From the NCBI GenBank assembly GCA_036924285.1, contig JAYKYS010000006.1, positions 31,408,001 through 31,472,000 of the forward strand: a stretch of DNA of 64,000 nucleotides, written 5' to 3'. The translations under genes were made by a program, and so were the position numbers. This document shows positions 10,158 to 21,943 of this stretch, in pieces. This DNA comes from Asterella californica. Lineage: Eukaryota > Streptophyta > Marchantiopsida > Marchantiales > Aytoniaceae. The stretch's first letter is position 1; the number at the start of each line of letters is the position of its first letter. The notes under the pieces are model-generated. The model saw nothing but the letters and a program-made list of their open reading frames with translations, was not told where the DNA came from and did no database searches.

Positions 10158-13100
10158 GACTAAGGCTCACAACCTCGAGCAATATTGGCTAAGTTTGCAG
10201 ATCAGGCACAACGAGATACAGCGATGGCTAACAAAGCTGTCTTGAAGGGGAGACAGATCTGGTTGGATCCTGATCTCACACCCGCTACAAGCTGAAGCCA
10301 AGCGGAAGGAGCTTGTGAAGGTAAAAGAGGCTCAACAAGGAGGGTTCATTGCTTTCTTAAGAGATGGACGTGCTGTTGTTACACAAAAGAGACGAGATGC
10401 TTCCAAATAGCAATTTTCGACCCTTAGAGTTATGATGTGGAACATTCATGGGCTTACTAAGTCAAAGTACACAAGCGCTTTACCAATTTGCAACAAGGCT
10501 GATATCATCAACTTGGTGGAGACATGGGAACATGAAGGAAACAATGTACATGAGTTGGATGGTTTTACTTTGATCGGCTCTACTTGGAACAAGCGCAAGC
10601 AACATAAAGGACGTGGTTTTGGAAGTATTGCAACTTACGTCAGATCTTATTTGCATCAGCTTGTTGAAGTGGTTCTTCAGGATGTGGGTGGACAATATCA
10701 TTGGATTCGAGTTGGTGGAGAAAGTAGATCTGCATGTTATATCGCAATCTGCTATTTTGCACCTTTGAACATGTCTATCTATCAGACTAGAGCATGTAGC
10801 ACGAGCCAACCTTTCCATCGTCTTTCTATTGATGTTTTGAGTTATCAAGAGAAGGGCAAGGTCTTTGTGGTGGGAGATTTCAATGCTAGAGTTCACACTT
10901 GCCAATTCACACAATTCTATGCTCTTGACCACTCTCCTATTCTTGAAGAAGATGATGATCCTACATGGTCCCGTGCCTCCTTAGATACATCCACCAATGA
11001 CATGAAAGAACACTTCTTGACTTTTGGAGCAATCTGTAGTTTGAAAATTCTGAACGGTACATCCCGTTTTCCTAGCTCTAACATGAAAATATACGTCTCT
11101 ACCTCTGGATCAAGCATAGTAGACTACCTCCTCTCCTCATCTCTTGATAGTTCACTCATTTCAGCATTTGAAGTTTTGGATCTACAACCTGAATCTGACC
11201 ACACTCCTCTACTGTTCTCACTATCTTTGTCTAGCTCATTTGCACCTCACAAGTTGAAAGGTTTTGATGGGAGCAACACTACCTCTAGACTTCGTCTTGA
11301 TCATCGGAAAAGACATCTTTATCAAACTGCTCTAGAGAATTTGATATCTATTACACAGTGGAGTCACAATCTTGACCAACGAGATACACAATTGACGGAT
11401 GTCTTGAAGAAAATTGCAACTCGATTTTTCTCTCAACACTCAAGCGGAAAGCTCAAATGTAATCCTTGCAATGGCTGGTTTGATGAAGAGTGCAAACTTG
11501 CTCGGTTAAAGGCTCTAGACAAGGCTTGTGACTTGGAAGCAACAACCTTGTACAAGCAGTTGATCAAACGTAAGAAGAGAGCTTTCTTGAGAAAGAAAGG
11601 CTTGGAACTTGCTTTTGATTTTCAGAAGAATCCCAAAGCTTTTTGGAGACGTTTAGCATCTCGTCCAAGTTCACCAAGTCTTGATCCTTCAGCTTTGATG
11701 TCCTACGTTGAGCAACTTTACTTCTCTCCACATGCACCATGTATGCCACAAAGTGAAGGACTACCGCAGACCTTTTCAATGGACGAAGTACGACATCAGC
11801 TCAGTAGGCTTGCAAGTGGAAAATCTGAGGATCTAGAAGGACTTTCTGCAGAGCTACTACAATGGGGAGGTGATTCTCTCATTCCTATACTTACCAAGCT
11901 TCTAAATGATGCTGCTGTACATGGTTTCCCTAAGAGTTGGTTCATGTGCAAAGTGATTCCCATCCACAAGTCGGGCAAGAAGGATGATGTTACCAACTAT
12001 AGAACTATCATGGTGGACAATATCTTTGCCAAGTTGTAGGGGAGCTTGCTAGAGAGAAAACTCAGTGTTTTGGCAGAAGAATCCAATTTGAGAGCTCGTT
12101 CACAAGCAAGTTTTCGTCCTACCTTTAGCACCATTGATCATATTCTTTGTCTTCGTGTTGCTTGGGAGAAATCAAAAGGAAATGGTAAAGCTCTCTATGC
12201 TGCTTTTATCGACTACACAAAAGCTTTTGATAGGGTGCCTAGGAAGCTCTTATGGGACAGACTTGTTGCCATTGGTGTTCCTAAAGACATGATGGCAGCG
12301 GTTTCTAAACTCTATGAACGAGTTTATGTGAAGCTTACCTCGACACAATCAAAGGAGATCTTTAGCACTATTGGAGTCATTCAAGGTTGTCCTCTCTCCC
12401 CTACTCTATTTGGTATCTTCATCGATGACGTGGAGAAATGTCTTGCTGAATTTGGAGGAGAAGGTGTGAAGTTGGGAATCTATATCATTCAAGCATTGAT
12501 TTATGCTGATGATATCATCCTTCTATCACGTGATCCTTTGAGTTTACAACGACATTTGGATGCTCTTGAGATCTTTTGCAACAACATGCAGATGGAAGTG
12601 AACCTTTCGAAGTCCAAGGTGATGGTGGTGGGTTCAAAAGTGCGCCATTCTTTTCTCTACAAGGGCCAAGTTTTACAACAAGTGGAGAGTTCTCTTCAGG
12701 AGTTTGGTTTTGCCTGTGACACTTTATGGTGTTCAAGTGTGGGGGGCCTGGTGCAAGGAAAGGAGCTTGGGAACGTATCGAGAAGGTTCAAAAAGTGTTC
12801 TTACAAGTGGAGCTTGGTGTAAGATGCCAAACACCATATGCTATGCTCCTTGCTGAATCTGGTTGCTTATCCGTGGAAGCAGAAGCTCTTTACTTGACTA
12901 TCATTTATGTCTCAAGAGTGAGATCTCTTGGAGAGACGAGATTACCTTGTCAAGCTCTAAGAGCTACATTCTCGTTTGGTTGATATGCTGATGTGGTGGC
13001 TTGGTGTGGAAGATGGAACATTTTTGAGCGTGATTTTGACCTTCCACCTATTGCTCTTCGGGAGTTGATTCAGAAAAGGTTTTTACATGCTATATGGTCT

Positions 13101-13597
13101 CAACCCAAGACCAAGATGGCTTACTATCAGCAGCATGTCAACCCCATGTTGGTGTATTGTGAACAAGAGTACCTCCAGGCACCTATTTCAATCTCTCTTC
13201 GACATATCATCGCTCAGCACCGCACTAGCTCTCATAGACTTGGCAGTGAGGAAGGACGTTGGCTAAACATTGTTAAGAGTGAACGGCTTTGTAGACTTTG
13301 TGATTTAGATCAGATAGAGGATGAGGATCATGTATTCATTGTATGTTCCTTGTATGATGAGATTAGATGTAGACATAAGATAGTTGCTAGTGATTTCTAT
13401 ACACTTTTACAGATGTCAGCTCTCCCACTAGGGCTTTATATTAGAGATATAGTTTCTTGTTTTACGAATGCTCTTTTGCATTGATACGATCTCCTAGGGT
13501 TTCCTAGGCTCACATGTTGACTTTGTATTGTATTTATTTCTGCCTTTTGACTCTTTGGGTCTTCCGGGCTTGATATTCATTCATTCATTTATTCATA
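10158..13597 (+). mobile_element. L1-like LINE, copy B (longest plus-strand copy)
   Basis: Begins in the ORF1 C-terminal domain (~10158-10410; an extra C near 10279 shifts its frame). ORF2 follows from 10432, then a ~100-base 3' UTR and an (ATTC)n tail at ~13570-13597. It is the best plus-strand reference for reading the other copies. Confidence 0.9.
10432..13484 (+). pseudogene. LINE ORF2 of copy B, endonuclease-RT, inactivated
   Basis: The first 535 codons are open. Endonuclease motifs: NLVETWEHEGNN, VVGDFNARVH, SDHTPLLFSL. RT: HKSGKKDDVTNYRTIMVD, then TAG at 12037-12039. The frame resumes with FRPTFSTIDHIL, YAAFIDYTKAFDRVPRKLLW, GVIQGCPLSPTLFGIFIDDV and the catalytic LIYADDIILLS. Near 12690 a ~180-base deletion with AGTT microhomology at the join shifts the frame. 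Thumb and C-terminal sequence continue in another frame with TGA at 12981-12983 (TGG in sister copies), then a finger spaced C-x2-C-x9-H-x4-C. Dead, but the RT active site is intact in this copy. Confidence 0.92.
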
Positions 13598-14700
13598 TAA
13601 ACTACTAGTGTACTTTGACTCGGTAAGCCCATGAATGAATGATTATCATCAAACCCAGGAGACCCAAAGAGTCAAAAGACAGAAATGCAATAAAAAAATG
13701 CAATAGAACAATACAAATCAAAAATTAATAACTAACGTAAGAATCAGTTCTAATACAAAGAGTATTAGTACGATCGGTGACTACGTCTCTCATATATAAA
13801 CCTTGTGAAAGCGTCAGCATATGTAAGAGTGTATAAAAATCACTAAAGACTATCGTATATCTACATCTCATATCCAAGTACAATGAGTGATCTTCATCCT
13901 CAATCTGATCTAAATCACAAAGCTTATAAATACGTTCACTCCTATCAATATTTAACCAACGTTCTTTCTCAATACGAAGTCTACGAGAGCTAGTACAATG
14001 TTGAGAAATCACTTGTCGGAGAGATATTGATATAGATGTTTGGAGGTACTCCTAATAGCAATACACCAACATGGGTTTGACTGGCTGTTGATAATAAGCT
14101 ATCTTGGTCTTGGGGTGGGACCATCGAGCATGTAGAAATCTCTTTTGTATCAACTCACGAAGAGCAATAGGTGGGAGGTTAAAATCACGCTCAAAGATGT
14201 TCCATCTCTCACATCAAGCCACCACATCAACATACCAACCAAAAGAGAGTGTAGCTTTTAGAGCTTGACAAGGTAGTCTTGTCTCTCCGAGAGATCTCAC
14301 CCTAGATACATAAATGTTTGTCAAGTAGACTGCTTCAACTTCCAAAGATAAATAACCACATCCAGCAAGATGCATAACATATGGTGTTTGGCATCGGACA
14401 CCAAGCTCCATTTGTAAGAATAATTTCTAAACTCTTTAAATATGCTCAAGATTCTTTGCTCCAGCACCCCATACTTGAACACCATAGAGTACCATAGGCA
14501 AAACCAAACTCCTGAAGAGAAACTTCTTAAGATCCCATGCTAGAAGATGAGCACGTTGACAACGATTCAAAAGAGAATAGAGAGCTTTGTTACCAGCTTC
14601 CACTCTCTTCTGAATGCATCTAGCCCAACTATAATTCTCTGTCTCTGTCAATGCCCAAGTACTTGTAACTCTCAACTTGTTCCAATGTCTCTGAAAAGAT
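13598..14700 (-). mobile_element. LINE 3' half, antisense
   Basis: A short antisense ORF2-start fragment (~13605-13632) is followed by the full antisense 3' part: UTR from ~13634, C-terminal finger region near 13880-13930, and the domain around FLFRSLVLPMVLYGVQVWG near 14470-14530. Scattered stops occur. The tail is replaced by AATGAATGAATGATTATC, a mix of the two tail types. Confidence 0.8.
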
Positions 14701-15403
14701 CTTACACCGCTACAAGCTGAAGCCAAGCGTAAGGAGCTCACTACGATAAAAGAAGCTCAACAAGGAGAGTTTGTTGCTTTTCTGAGAGACTGACGTGTTG
14801 TGATTACTCAAGGAAATGAGATGCCTCCAAATAGCAGTTCTTGACTCTCAGAGTTATGACTTGGAACATTCATGGGTTTATTGATAAATGATAAATGATA
14901 AATGATAATAATAATTCCGAGAGGACCCAAAGAGTCAAAAGACAAAAACACAATACAAAAACACAAACTAAAAAACAATAACTAATGTAAGAATCAGTAC
15001 TAATCAGTATTGAGTCAGAAGTGCAAGAAGAGAGATTTTTTGAGGAACAAAAGCTTGGAGCTTGCTTTCAAGACCGCTTTGTTAGCCATCGTTGTATCTC
15101 GTGGTCTTTGATCAACAAACTTCACGAGTACGGATCAAGGTTGTGAGTCCTTTTGCCAAATGCGATAGGCTTGAAATAGTACATGCTTGTGAACATGAAG
15201 CGTATCAGCAAAAAAAGTGGTAGCAGCTTCTTTGGTTCTTCCTCCTCTATCTTCTATAAACCAAAAGTTCTCACGTTCTTCACCTAGGAGAGTTGGTTAT
15301 GCTTCTCATTTTTTTGCTGACACGTTACATGTTCATAAGCCTGTCCTAGTTCAAGCTTACCGCATAAGACAAAAAGGCTCACAACCTCGAGCAATAGACA
15401 TGA
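14701..15403. mobile_element. Mosaic of short LINE pieces in alternating orientation
   Basis: In order: plus-strand ORF1 C-terminus plus the ORF2 start (14701-14885, ending at WNIHGF); antisense 3' UTR with ATTTATC tail (14886-~15010); plus-strand ORF2 piece matching KKRAFLRKKGLELAF (~15017-15068); antisense ORF1 middle (~15069-15305); plus-strand ORF1 piece FFADTLHVHKPVLVQAYRI (~15306-15403). Each piece matches longer copies in the window. Confidence 0.75.
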
Positions 15404-16395
15404 AGGGCATATCTCGAGAGCTGGGAGACTCCAGGAAGCAGACATTGAAAGACGCCTGAGGAGAATCGGAGGTGGAGTCTTGTTCGATTGAAGACATTGA
15501 CGGCAGCAGCAGCTTGGTGGAGTCGCATTAGAGCTGGGGACGGAGCCGGAAGCGCGTGGAAGACAAAAGACGCTACGGGAAACAGACAGAGGTTCTTCCC
15601 ATGTTCTCTTCCCTTCCACCTTGCTTCTCGCCTCTTGCTTGATATCCCCCGCGCTTCCTCGATTGTTTGCAGACAAACCCATCGATCGTTTTTCCATCCT
15701 GAATTTTCCTACTGTGAAATTGGGCGTGGAAGCGCTGCCCAATTTTCGACAATCATCTCTCAACTTCTTCCCGAACTGCAATCAAGCTTCCATGTCCATG
15801 GTTCTCAAATTCAATCCCGCAGCTATCAATTTCTCTACCCTATCACACCTCTACTCCTGAATCCTTGAACAGAGACGCTTCTGAACATCTTCGGAAGACG
15901 CTTTTGAATCCTGAACATTTTTGAAAGACGCTTCTAAATGTCTGAAGTCTTCGGAAGACGACTGTATGCAATTCGTATCGAGAGTGGATTGGATTTGCTT
16001 TTGTGTTGAGAGAGACTTGGTACGAATCTTGAGTGACTTGGTGAGTTGTTTATTGTTTCGAGAAGCTGGAAGTTGGGATCCATGCTTGTGCCTCCCGATC
16101 TTCCAAACTTCTCAAATCCACATCTTCCTGAACAGACTAGAAGACTGGAAAGACTGGCAGAATGCGCGAGAAGACGTGAAGGTCTTTTACGGGTCTCTTC
16201 TGTCCGACCCATAACAGCCTATTCCTTCTTCTTCCTGAACTTAGAAGAGAGTTGTGAGAAATCTTGAATCTGGAGAGAATGGTCGAGGGTCATATCTTCC
16301 CGTCATGCAGCAAGCTTCTTCTGAGTGTGTACGAGAGGTGAAAAGTCAAAAGAACAGAGTGCGAATGTCTTATGTCTGTTGTGAGGATAGATTGT

Positions 16396-16560
16396 GCGTT
16401 GTCGAGACGAGAGTTTCCTGAGAAAGGCGGAACCTTCTAGCTGTGATACGATCGTGAAGAGGAAGGCGAAAAATCACACACGGAATACGGATCGCAAGAA
16501 AACACACCATCACGTTCTCGGTTCGGCCAAGATAAAACACACGGCGTGCAAGTAAATCTT
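16396..16560 (+). repeat. Dispersed repeat, first copy
   Basis: Begins GTTGTCGAGACGAGAGTTTC and matches 54455-54620 in the same orientation with scattered differences along ~160 bases. No coding content is obvious. The composition resembles LTR or leader DNA, but the family is unknown. Confidence 0.65.
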
Positions 16561-17269
16561 CAACTTCAGATCATTCAAACTGCAAATCTCACGTTCAGTA
16601 ACTCAGAATATCAAAACTGCTCCTGTGAAGCACCAGCGCGTTCACCTAGAAGCTTCCCGTTTTCTTTTTAGAAAAATATGCGTACAAGTTGTAGGTCTCC
16701 TCTTTACTCGATTGTGTCTACTAAGCTCAATCTCTCGATGTCAAAACTCATCACTCAGAAAATCTCTCTCCAGACGTGACCTCTGTGTAAAAATCCTCTC
16801 CTAACTCTTCGGTTCTCTCTACTCGATAGCTCCCGCACGGTAAATTCTACATTGCTCGATGATCGACAAACTTCGATAATGCGATAATGGCTTGAGAATT
16901 CTCTCTCTCCGGAGTACACCCCTCTGGGTTTTTTTTCCATCCTACGTAACCTTCAGTGTCACATGGCAGGGGTAAAAGACGCCCTAAACAGATGGCAGCA
17001 GAAAAACAAATCACTGATAATAAATCTACACGTAAAAAGACTATTTCACTAAACTTTGTAGATTCATCTGTACGGACGGTCACCGACTTGGCTGCATAGT
17101 AAGCATCTGACACCTCCACTCAAAGTAACTCTACCACGGCTACCTCTGGCCACCGGAATCACCTTGTTATGACACGTGGAGCCCGAGTTATCACCATTGT
17201 CATTTTCCGCCCCCTTAAACTTTGAAGTGCCGTAAGTATGGCCTCAGGTATCAGTTTCACTTGATTTTT

Positions 17270-17690
17270 CGACCCAAGTGAATAATATTTTGAACTCTAC
17301 ATTTTTCTACAAAAGAATTGATACCGACTTGGAGTATCTTTGATGCCATCTCGCTACCCTAGGACTTAGAGGGCCGCAACCGAACTCGTACTAATTACCT
17401 CGACAACCCGAAAGTGAAAGGTCCATTTCGAAACCCGGTGGTAATCTCCTTCTAGCATCCACACTAGGTGACTTCACTAGTGCAGGGGTAGACGGAGACA
17501 TCTCGCATTCACGGTACGTTTAAGGGACATCTAGTGTCCCGCCCCTAGGCAACTTGGTGCCCCTCATATTCCCCCGAAGGGGCCAGCCTACTCCAAACCA
17601 GTGGTGAGTCTGAAAAGATTTGATCCGGAGACCTCCTCCCAACAAGTTTCTCAGCTACACCACGGAAGTTGATCTCACAACTGGTTTTGA
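17270..17690 (-). mobile_element. Possible SINE-like sequence
   Basis: On the minus strand, from ~17680 downward, GTGGTGTAGCTGAGAAACTTG is followed ~25 bases later by CCGGATCAAATC. These loosely resemble tRNA-derived A and B boxes of polymerase III promoters. No tail or flanking duplication was established, and no tRNA fold is present. A weak suggestion only. Confidence 0.15.
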
Positions 17691-18419
17691 AGACCAGTTT
17701 CTAAGCTAATATGCTAGAAAGCTGCGGTATTTTGTCTTTCTTTTTTTAACACGAAGTGCCATAACTTTTTCTACAAATGCTCTTTTTGTATATTTTGAAT
17801 TTTAAACAAATACTACATACTACAATTTACATGAGAAAAATCTAAAAATTATTTTTCAAACTCACTCAGATTTATGGAAAATTTTCCGGTATCAGAAATC
17901 TTGTAGAAGAACCCCAAGTAACTTTTCGCCTACAACTCCGTTTGTAACTTTTGAACATACCACGGTGATCAGTGCGACGAGACTTACGCCGTGGTGTTTT
18001 CATATTTTCGAATGCTCACTTTCTCCAGAATCGACTTCTCTGAAGTCTTAACTTCACTCAGAGAGATTAACTTCTAACAGAGAGGTGAATTATTCACTAT
18101 GTGGAATAATTCACATCACGACAGCGTAGGAAGCAGAAGACAGGTGCTACCAGTGAAGGGAAGCTTGGCTTCGAGAAGTTTTCCGAGAACGTTATTGAAT
18201 CGGAAGCTGTCTCGGGAGTCTTCCCAGAGGTCACTGTCACCGCAAGAGCCCGCAACCATCTTCTGAACTTGTTATACACTCTACTTCTCGCAAATCTTGT
18301 ATCTTCCGTTAGGAAGTAGGATGTAATGCAAGATGGGTTGTCTTCTTAGGAATCCATGCGAGGTCTTGCTTAGTTAGGATTGTTTAGATACAGCTGTCTT
18401 CTGGTAGACTAGGTTCGTC

Positions 18420-18973
18420 TTCTGAGAGTGGAAGCTAGACTGTGAGAACTTGGGAAGGACTGAGCCTTCGGTTCACAGTAAGTACGTGTGGCTTAGTGCA
18501 ACAGAGTTTCAAGTATGTCGATGCATCCTCGAGGGTTGGTGTTACCGGCAGCAGAATTGGCCGAGGCCAAACCCTTCATCAAGGAGTTGGGTCTCGACTT
18601 CTTCCTGTAGGATTGGAACCTCGCCGACCAGGGTCTTCTGGAGGAGGTTTGGGCCGCATTACCGCCTCGCAACCGTGTACCTGCGAAAGCAGGAGTAGCT
18701 CGGGGAAGACCATCTTCCTGGACAGCAGATTGGTGACGTAGGGCTTTCCACATGTCAGAAGCAGAGAACAAGGGGTACGAATTGGAGAAGAAGATCCTAC
18801 CCATGATCTCGGGGAAGTGGCATGTGCCTAGAAGCACAACTTGTCTCTTCCTGGAAGATAGACAGAGAAGAAACGGATGGAAGATCGAAGCTTACCGGGA
18901 GCCACAGAAGCGCCTTCTGGCGAAGCTGTTCCTTCACCTCTTTCCCAAAGGAAAAGCGCAGAAGACAAAGTAG
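18420..18973 (+). other. Hypothetical coding remnant
   Basis: A plus frame reads LPAAELAEAKPFIKELGL, a stop, then DQGLLEEVWAALPPRNRV. A separate frame with ATG at 18752 encodes 73 residues rich in Lys and Arg ending at 18973. The phrase style resembles a retroelement polyprotein, but I recognise no domain. It ends just before a LINE 5' fragment. Confidence 0.25.
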
Positions 18974-18985
18974 TAGAGACGTCTC

Positions 18986-19115
18986 CATTGAGACAAATCT
19001 TTCTGTGGTCTGAGGAGAAATGAGGTGCTGAGGTGTGCTCTTAACTAGATGATTTGTGAAGCAAGTTCTTCGACGATGATGGAAGAGATTAAACAACTCC
19101 TTCATAAGGTGTTGG
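18986..19115 (+). mobile_element. LINE 5' end fragment
   Basis: Contains part of a 5' monomer (ATTGAGACAAATC, GAGGTGTGCTC) and the start of ORF1 (MMEEIKQLLHKVLAEVGE), then breaks off. A LINE 5' end without its 3' end is unusual because TPRT insertions keep the 3' end. The bases from 19116 to 19383 hold nothing recognisable. Confidence 0.7.
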
Positions 19116-19544
19116 CAGAGGTAGGAGAATGTGTGTTATTCTTAAGTCTTAGTAGCCTTTAAAATTTTTATTATTTTGGATTGCGAACTTACCATGAAAT
19201 AACGTAACTTAGTGAAAGTCATCACGCTAAGAAGTTGTAGAGTATAGAAGAAGAAGTTGAGAGAGTGAAAAACACTCTCATTTTCATGTCTTTAAGTAAA
19301 GTGAGCATTGAAAACCTTGGGAGTCCTTGAGTATTATGCGATGTAATGTTGATAGCGGGATTAGAACTTGTTTGCAAGAACGTTATTATGAATGAATATC
19401 AAGCCCGGAAGAGCCAAAGAGTCAAAAGGCAGAAAAAAAACAATATAAAGTCAACATATGAGCCTAGGAAACCCTAAGAGATCATATGAATGAATGAATG
19501 AATGAATATCAGGGTTTAGGGTTGAATGAATGAATGAATGAATA

Positions 19545-21125
19545 TCAATGCAAAAGAGCATTGGTACGACAAAAAACTATATCTCTAATATAAAGCCCTA
19601 GTGGGAGAGCTGTCATCTGTAAAAGTGTATAGAAATCACTAGCAACTATCTTATGTCTACATCTAATCTCATCATACAAGAGACATATAATAAATACATG
19701 ATCCTCATCCTCTATCTGATCTAAATCACAAAGTCTACAAAGCCGTTCACTCCTAACAATGTTTAACCAACGTCCTTCCTCAATGCCAAGTCTATGAGAG
19801 CTAGTGCGGTGTTGAGCGATGATATGTCGAAGAGAGATTGAAATAGGTGCTCGGAGGTACTCTTGTTCACAATACACCAACATGGGATTGACATGCTGCT
19901 GATAGTAAGCCATCTTGGTCTTGGGTTGAGACCATATAGCATGTAAAAACCTTTTTTGAATCAACTGCCGAAGAGCAATAGGTGGAAGGTCAAAATCACG
20001 CTCAAAAATGTTCCATTTTCCACACCAAACCACCACATCAGCATACCAACCAAATGAGAATGTAGCTCTTAGAGCTTGACAAGGTAATCTCGTCTCTCCA
20101 AGGGATCTCACTCTTGAGACATAAATGATAGTCAAGTAAAGAGCTTTTGCTTCCACGGATAAGCAACAAGATTCAGCAAGGAGCATAGCATATGGTGTTT
20201 GGCATCTTACACCAAGCTCCACTTGTAAGAACACTTTTTGAACTTTCTCAGTACGTTCCCAAGCTCCTTTCCTTGCACCCGGCCCCCACACTTGAACACA
20301 ATAAAATATCACAGGCAAAACCAAACTCCTGAAGAGAAACTTTCTCAAATCCCATGCTAAGAGATGAGCACGTCGACAATGATTCAAAGAGAGTATAAAG
20401 CTTTGTAACCAGCTTCAACTCTCTTATGAATGCACAAAGCCCAACAGTAGTTATGAGAGAAGTCAATGCCCAAGTACTTGTAACTCTCCACTTGTTGTAA
20501 AACTTGGCCCTTGTAGAGAAAAGAATGGCGGACTTTTGAACCCACCACCATCACCTTGGATTTCGAAAGGTTCACTTATCTGCATGTTGTTGTAAAAGAC
20601 CTCAAGAGCATCCAAATGTCGTTGTAAACCCAAAGGATCACGTGATAGAAGAATGATATCATCAGCATAAATCAATGCTTGAATGATATAGATTCTCAAC
20701 TTCACACCTTGATATCTCAAAATATCAATAGAAAGACGATGGAAAGGTTGGCTCGTGCTACATGCTCTAGTCTGATAGATAGACATGTTCAAAGGTGCAA
20801 AATAGCAGATTGCGATATAACATGCAGATCTACTTTCTCCACCAACTCGAATCCAATGATATTGTCCACCCACATCTTGAAGAATCACTTCAACAAGCTG
20901 ATGCAAATAAGATCTGACGTAAGTTGCAATACCTCCAAAACCACGTCCTTTATGTTGCTTGCGCTTGTTCCAAATAGAGCCGATCAAAGTAAAACCATCC
21001 AACTCATGTACATTGTTTCCTTCATGTTCCCAAGTCTCCACCAAGTTGATGATATCAGCCTTGTTCCAAATTGGTAAAGCGCTTGTGTACTTTGACTCGG
21101 TAAGCCCATGAATGTTCCACATCAT
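19545..21125 (-). pseudogene. LINE ORF2 of copy F, internally deleted
   Basis: ATG at 21123-21125. Endonuclease reads MMWNIHGLTESKYTSALPIW through LSIDILRYQ. At ~20709 it jumps in frame to GVKLRIYIIQALIYADDIIL, deleting the GDFNAR part of the endonuclease and most of RT while keeping YADD. A two-base loss near 20577 then shifts the frame (intact copies read MEVNLSKSKVMVVG there). The C-terminal 280 codons (19545-20387) are open and end with the finger LCRLCDLDQIEDEDH and DIVFCRTNALLH. Not functional. Confidence 0.9.
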
Positions 21126-21146
21126 AACTCCAAGGGTCGAAAATTA

Positions 21147-21943
21147 CTATTTGGAAGCATCTCGTCTCCTTTGTGTGACAACAGCACGTCCATCTCTTAA
21201 GAAAGCGATGAACCCTCCTTGTTGAGCCTCTTTTACCTTCACAAGCTCCTTCCGCTTGGCTTCAGCTTGTAGCGGTGTGAGATCAGGATCCAACCAGATC
21301 TGCCTCCCCTTCAAGACAGCTTTGATAGCCATCGCTGTATCTCGTTGTGCCTGATCTGCAAACTTAGCCAATATTGCTCGAGGTTGTGAGCCTTTTTGGC
21401 CTATGCGTAAGCTTGAACTAGAACAGGCTTGTGAACATGTAATGTGTCAGCAAAAAAAGTGGTAGCTACTTCCTTGGTCTCCTCCTTCTCTAGCTCAGGT
21501 AAACCAGATATTCTCACATTCTTCACCCTTGAGAGTTGGTTCAACTTTTCATTCTCTTGCTCTTGAAAAAAAGAGACTTGAGCCGCCTTGGTAGCTTCAG
21601 CATAAGATTTCATCTTCATCTCCAACTTCTCCACTACTTCTTTGGAATTGTCATTTACCACCGCAGATTTCTCCTCAGCAGAAACAGCAGATGCTGAGAG
21701 TGTAGAGGAAATCTCTTTGGTAGTTGTAACAACAACGGTTTGCATGTTCTTCAAAGCATGAACATCGCACACAACAGAAACAAGCTCACTCTTATGTGCT
21801 ATGAGCTCTCGATGCAGATCTGCTACTTCAACCGATACTTCTTCCACCGCTGGCAACATCTTATGAAGGAGTTGTTTAATGTCCGCCATCATCACCGAAG
21901 AACTAGTTTCACAAATCAGCGAGCTAAAAGCACGCCTCCACAC
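21147..21943 (-). pseudogene. LINE ORF1 of copy F, L1-type nucleic-acid chaperone
   Basis: Probable start at MMADIKQLLHKM. Layout: an N-terminal helical, coiled-coil-like part (AVEEVSVEVADLHRELIAHKSE, then KEVVEKLEMKMKSYAEATK), an RRM-like part (KNVRISGLPELEKEETKE), and a C-terminal domain (AKFADQAQRDTAMAIKAVL, IWLDPDLTPLQAEAKRKEL, GGFIAFLRDGRAVV). This order matches vertebrate L1 ORF1p as I know it; I see no CCHC zinc knuckle of the kind usual in plant L1 ORF1. A one-base loss near 21410 splits the frame (QAYA then stop) where sister copies read QAYRIRQKGSQPRAI. The TAG lies ~21 bases before the ORF2 ATG. Confidence 0.8.

Larger units (their letters stand above)
15404..18985. other. Unassigned 3.6-kb block between LINE pieces
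   Basis: No gene family is recognised. An open frame at 15488-15868 (126 codons) has no domain. At ~15880-15962 the motif GGAAGACGCTT recurs in degenerate form. A dispersed repeat lies at ~16396-16560. A plus frame without an early ATG at ~18140-18310 reads KLGFEKFSENVIESEAVSG. 18086-18115 has perfect 11-base inverted arms (GTGAATTATTC) around 8 bases. It could be a decayed LTR element or captured gene parts. Confidence 0.3.

Noticed and set aside
17600..17690. tRNA gene
   Set aside because: Only loose A/B-box resemblance; no cloverleaf or acceptor stem.
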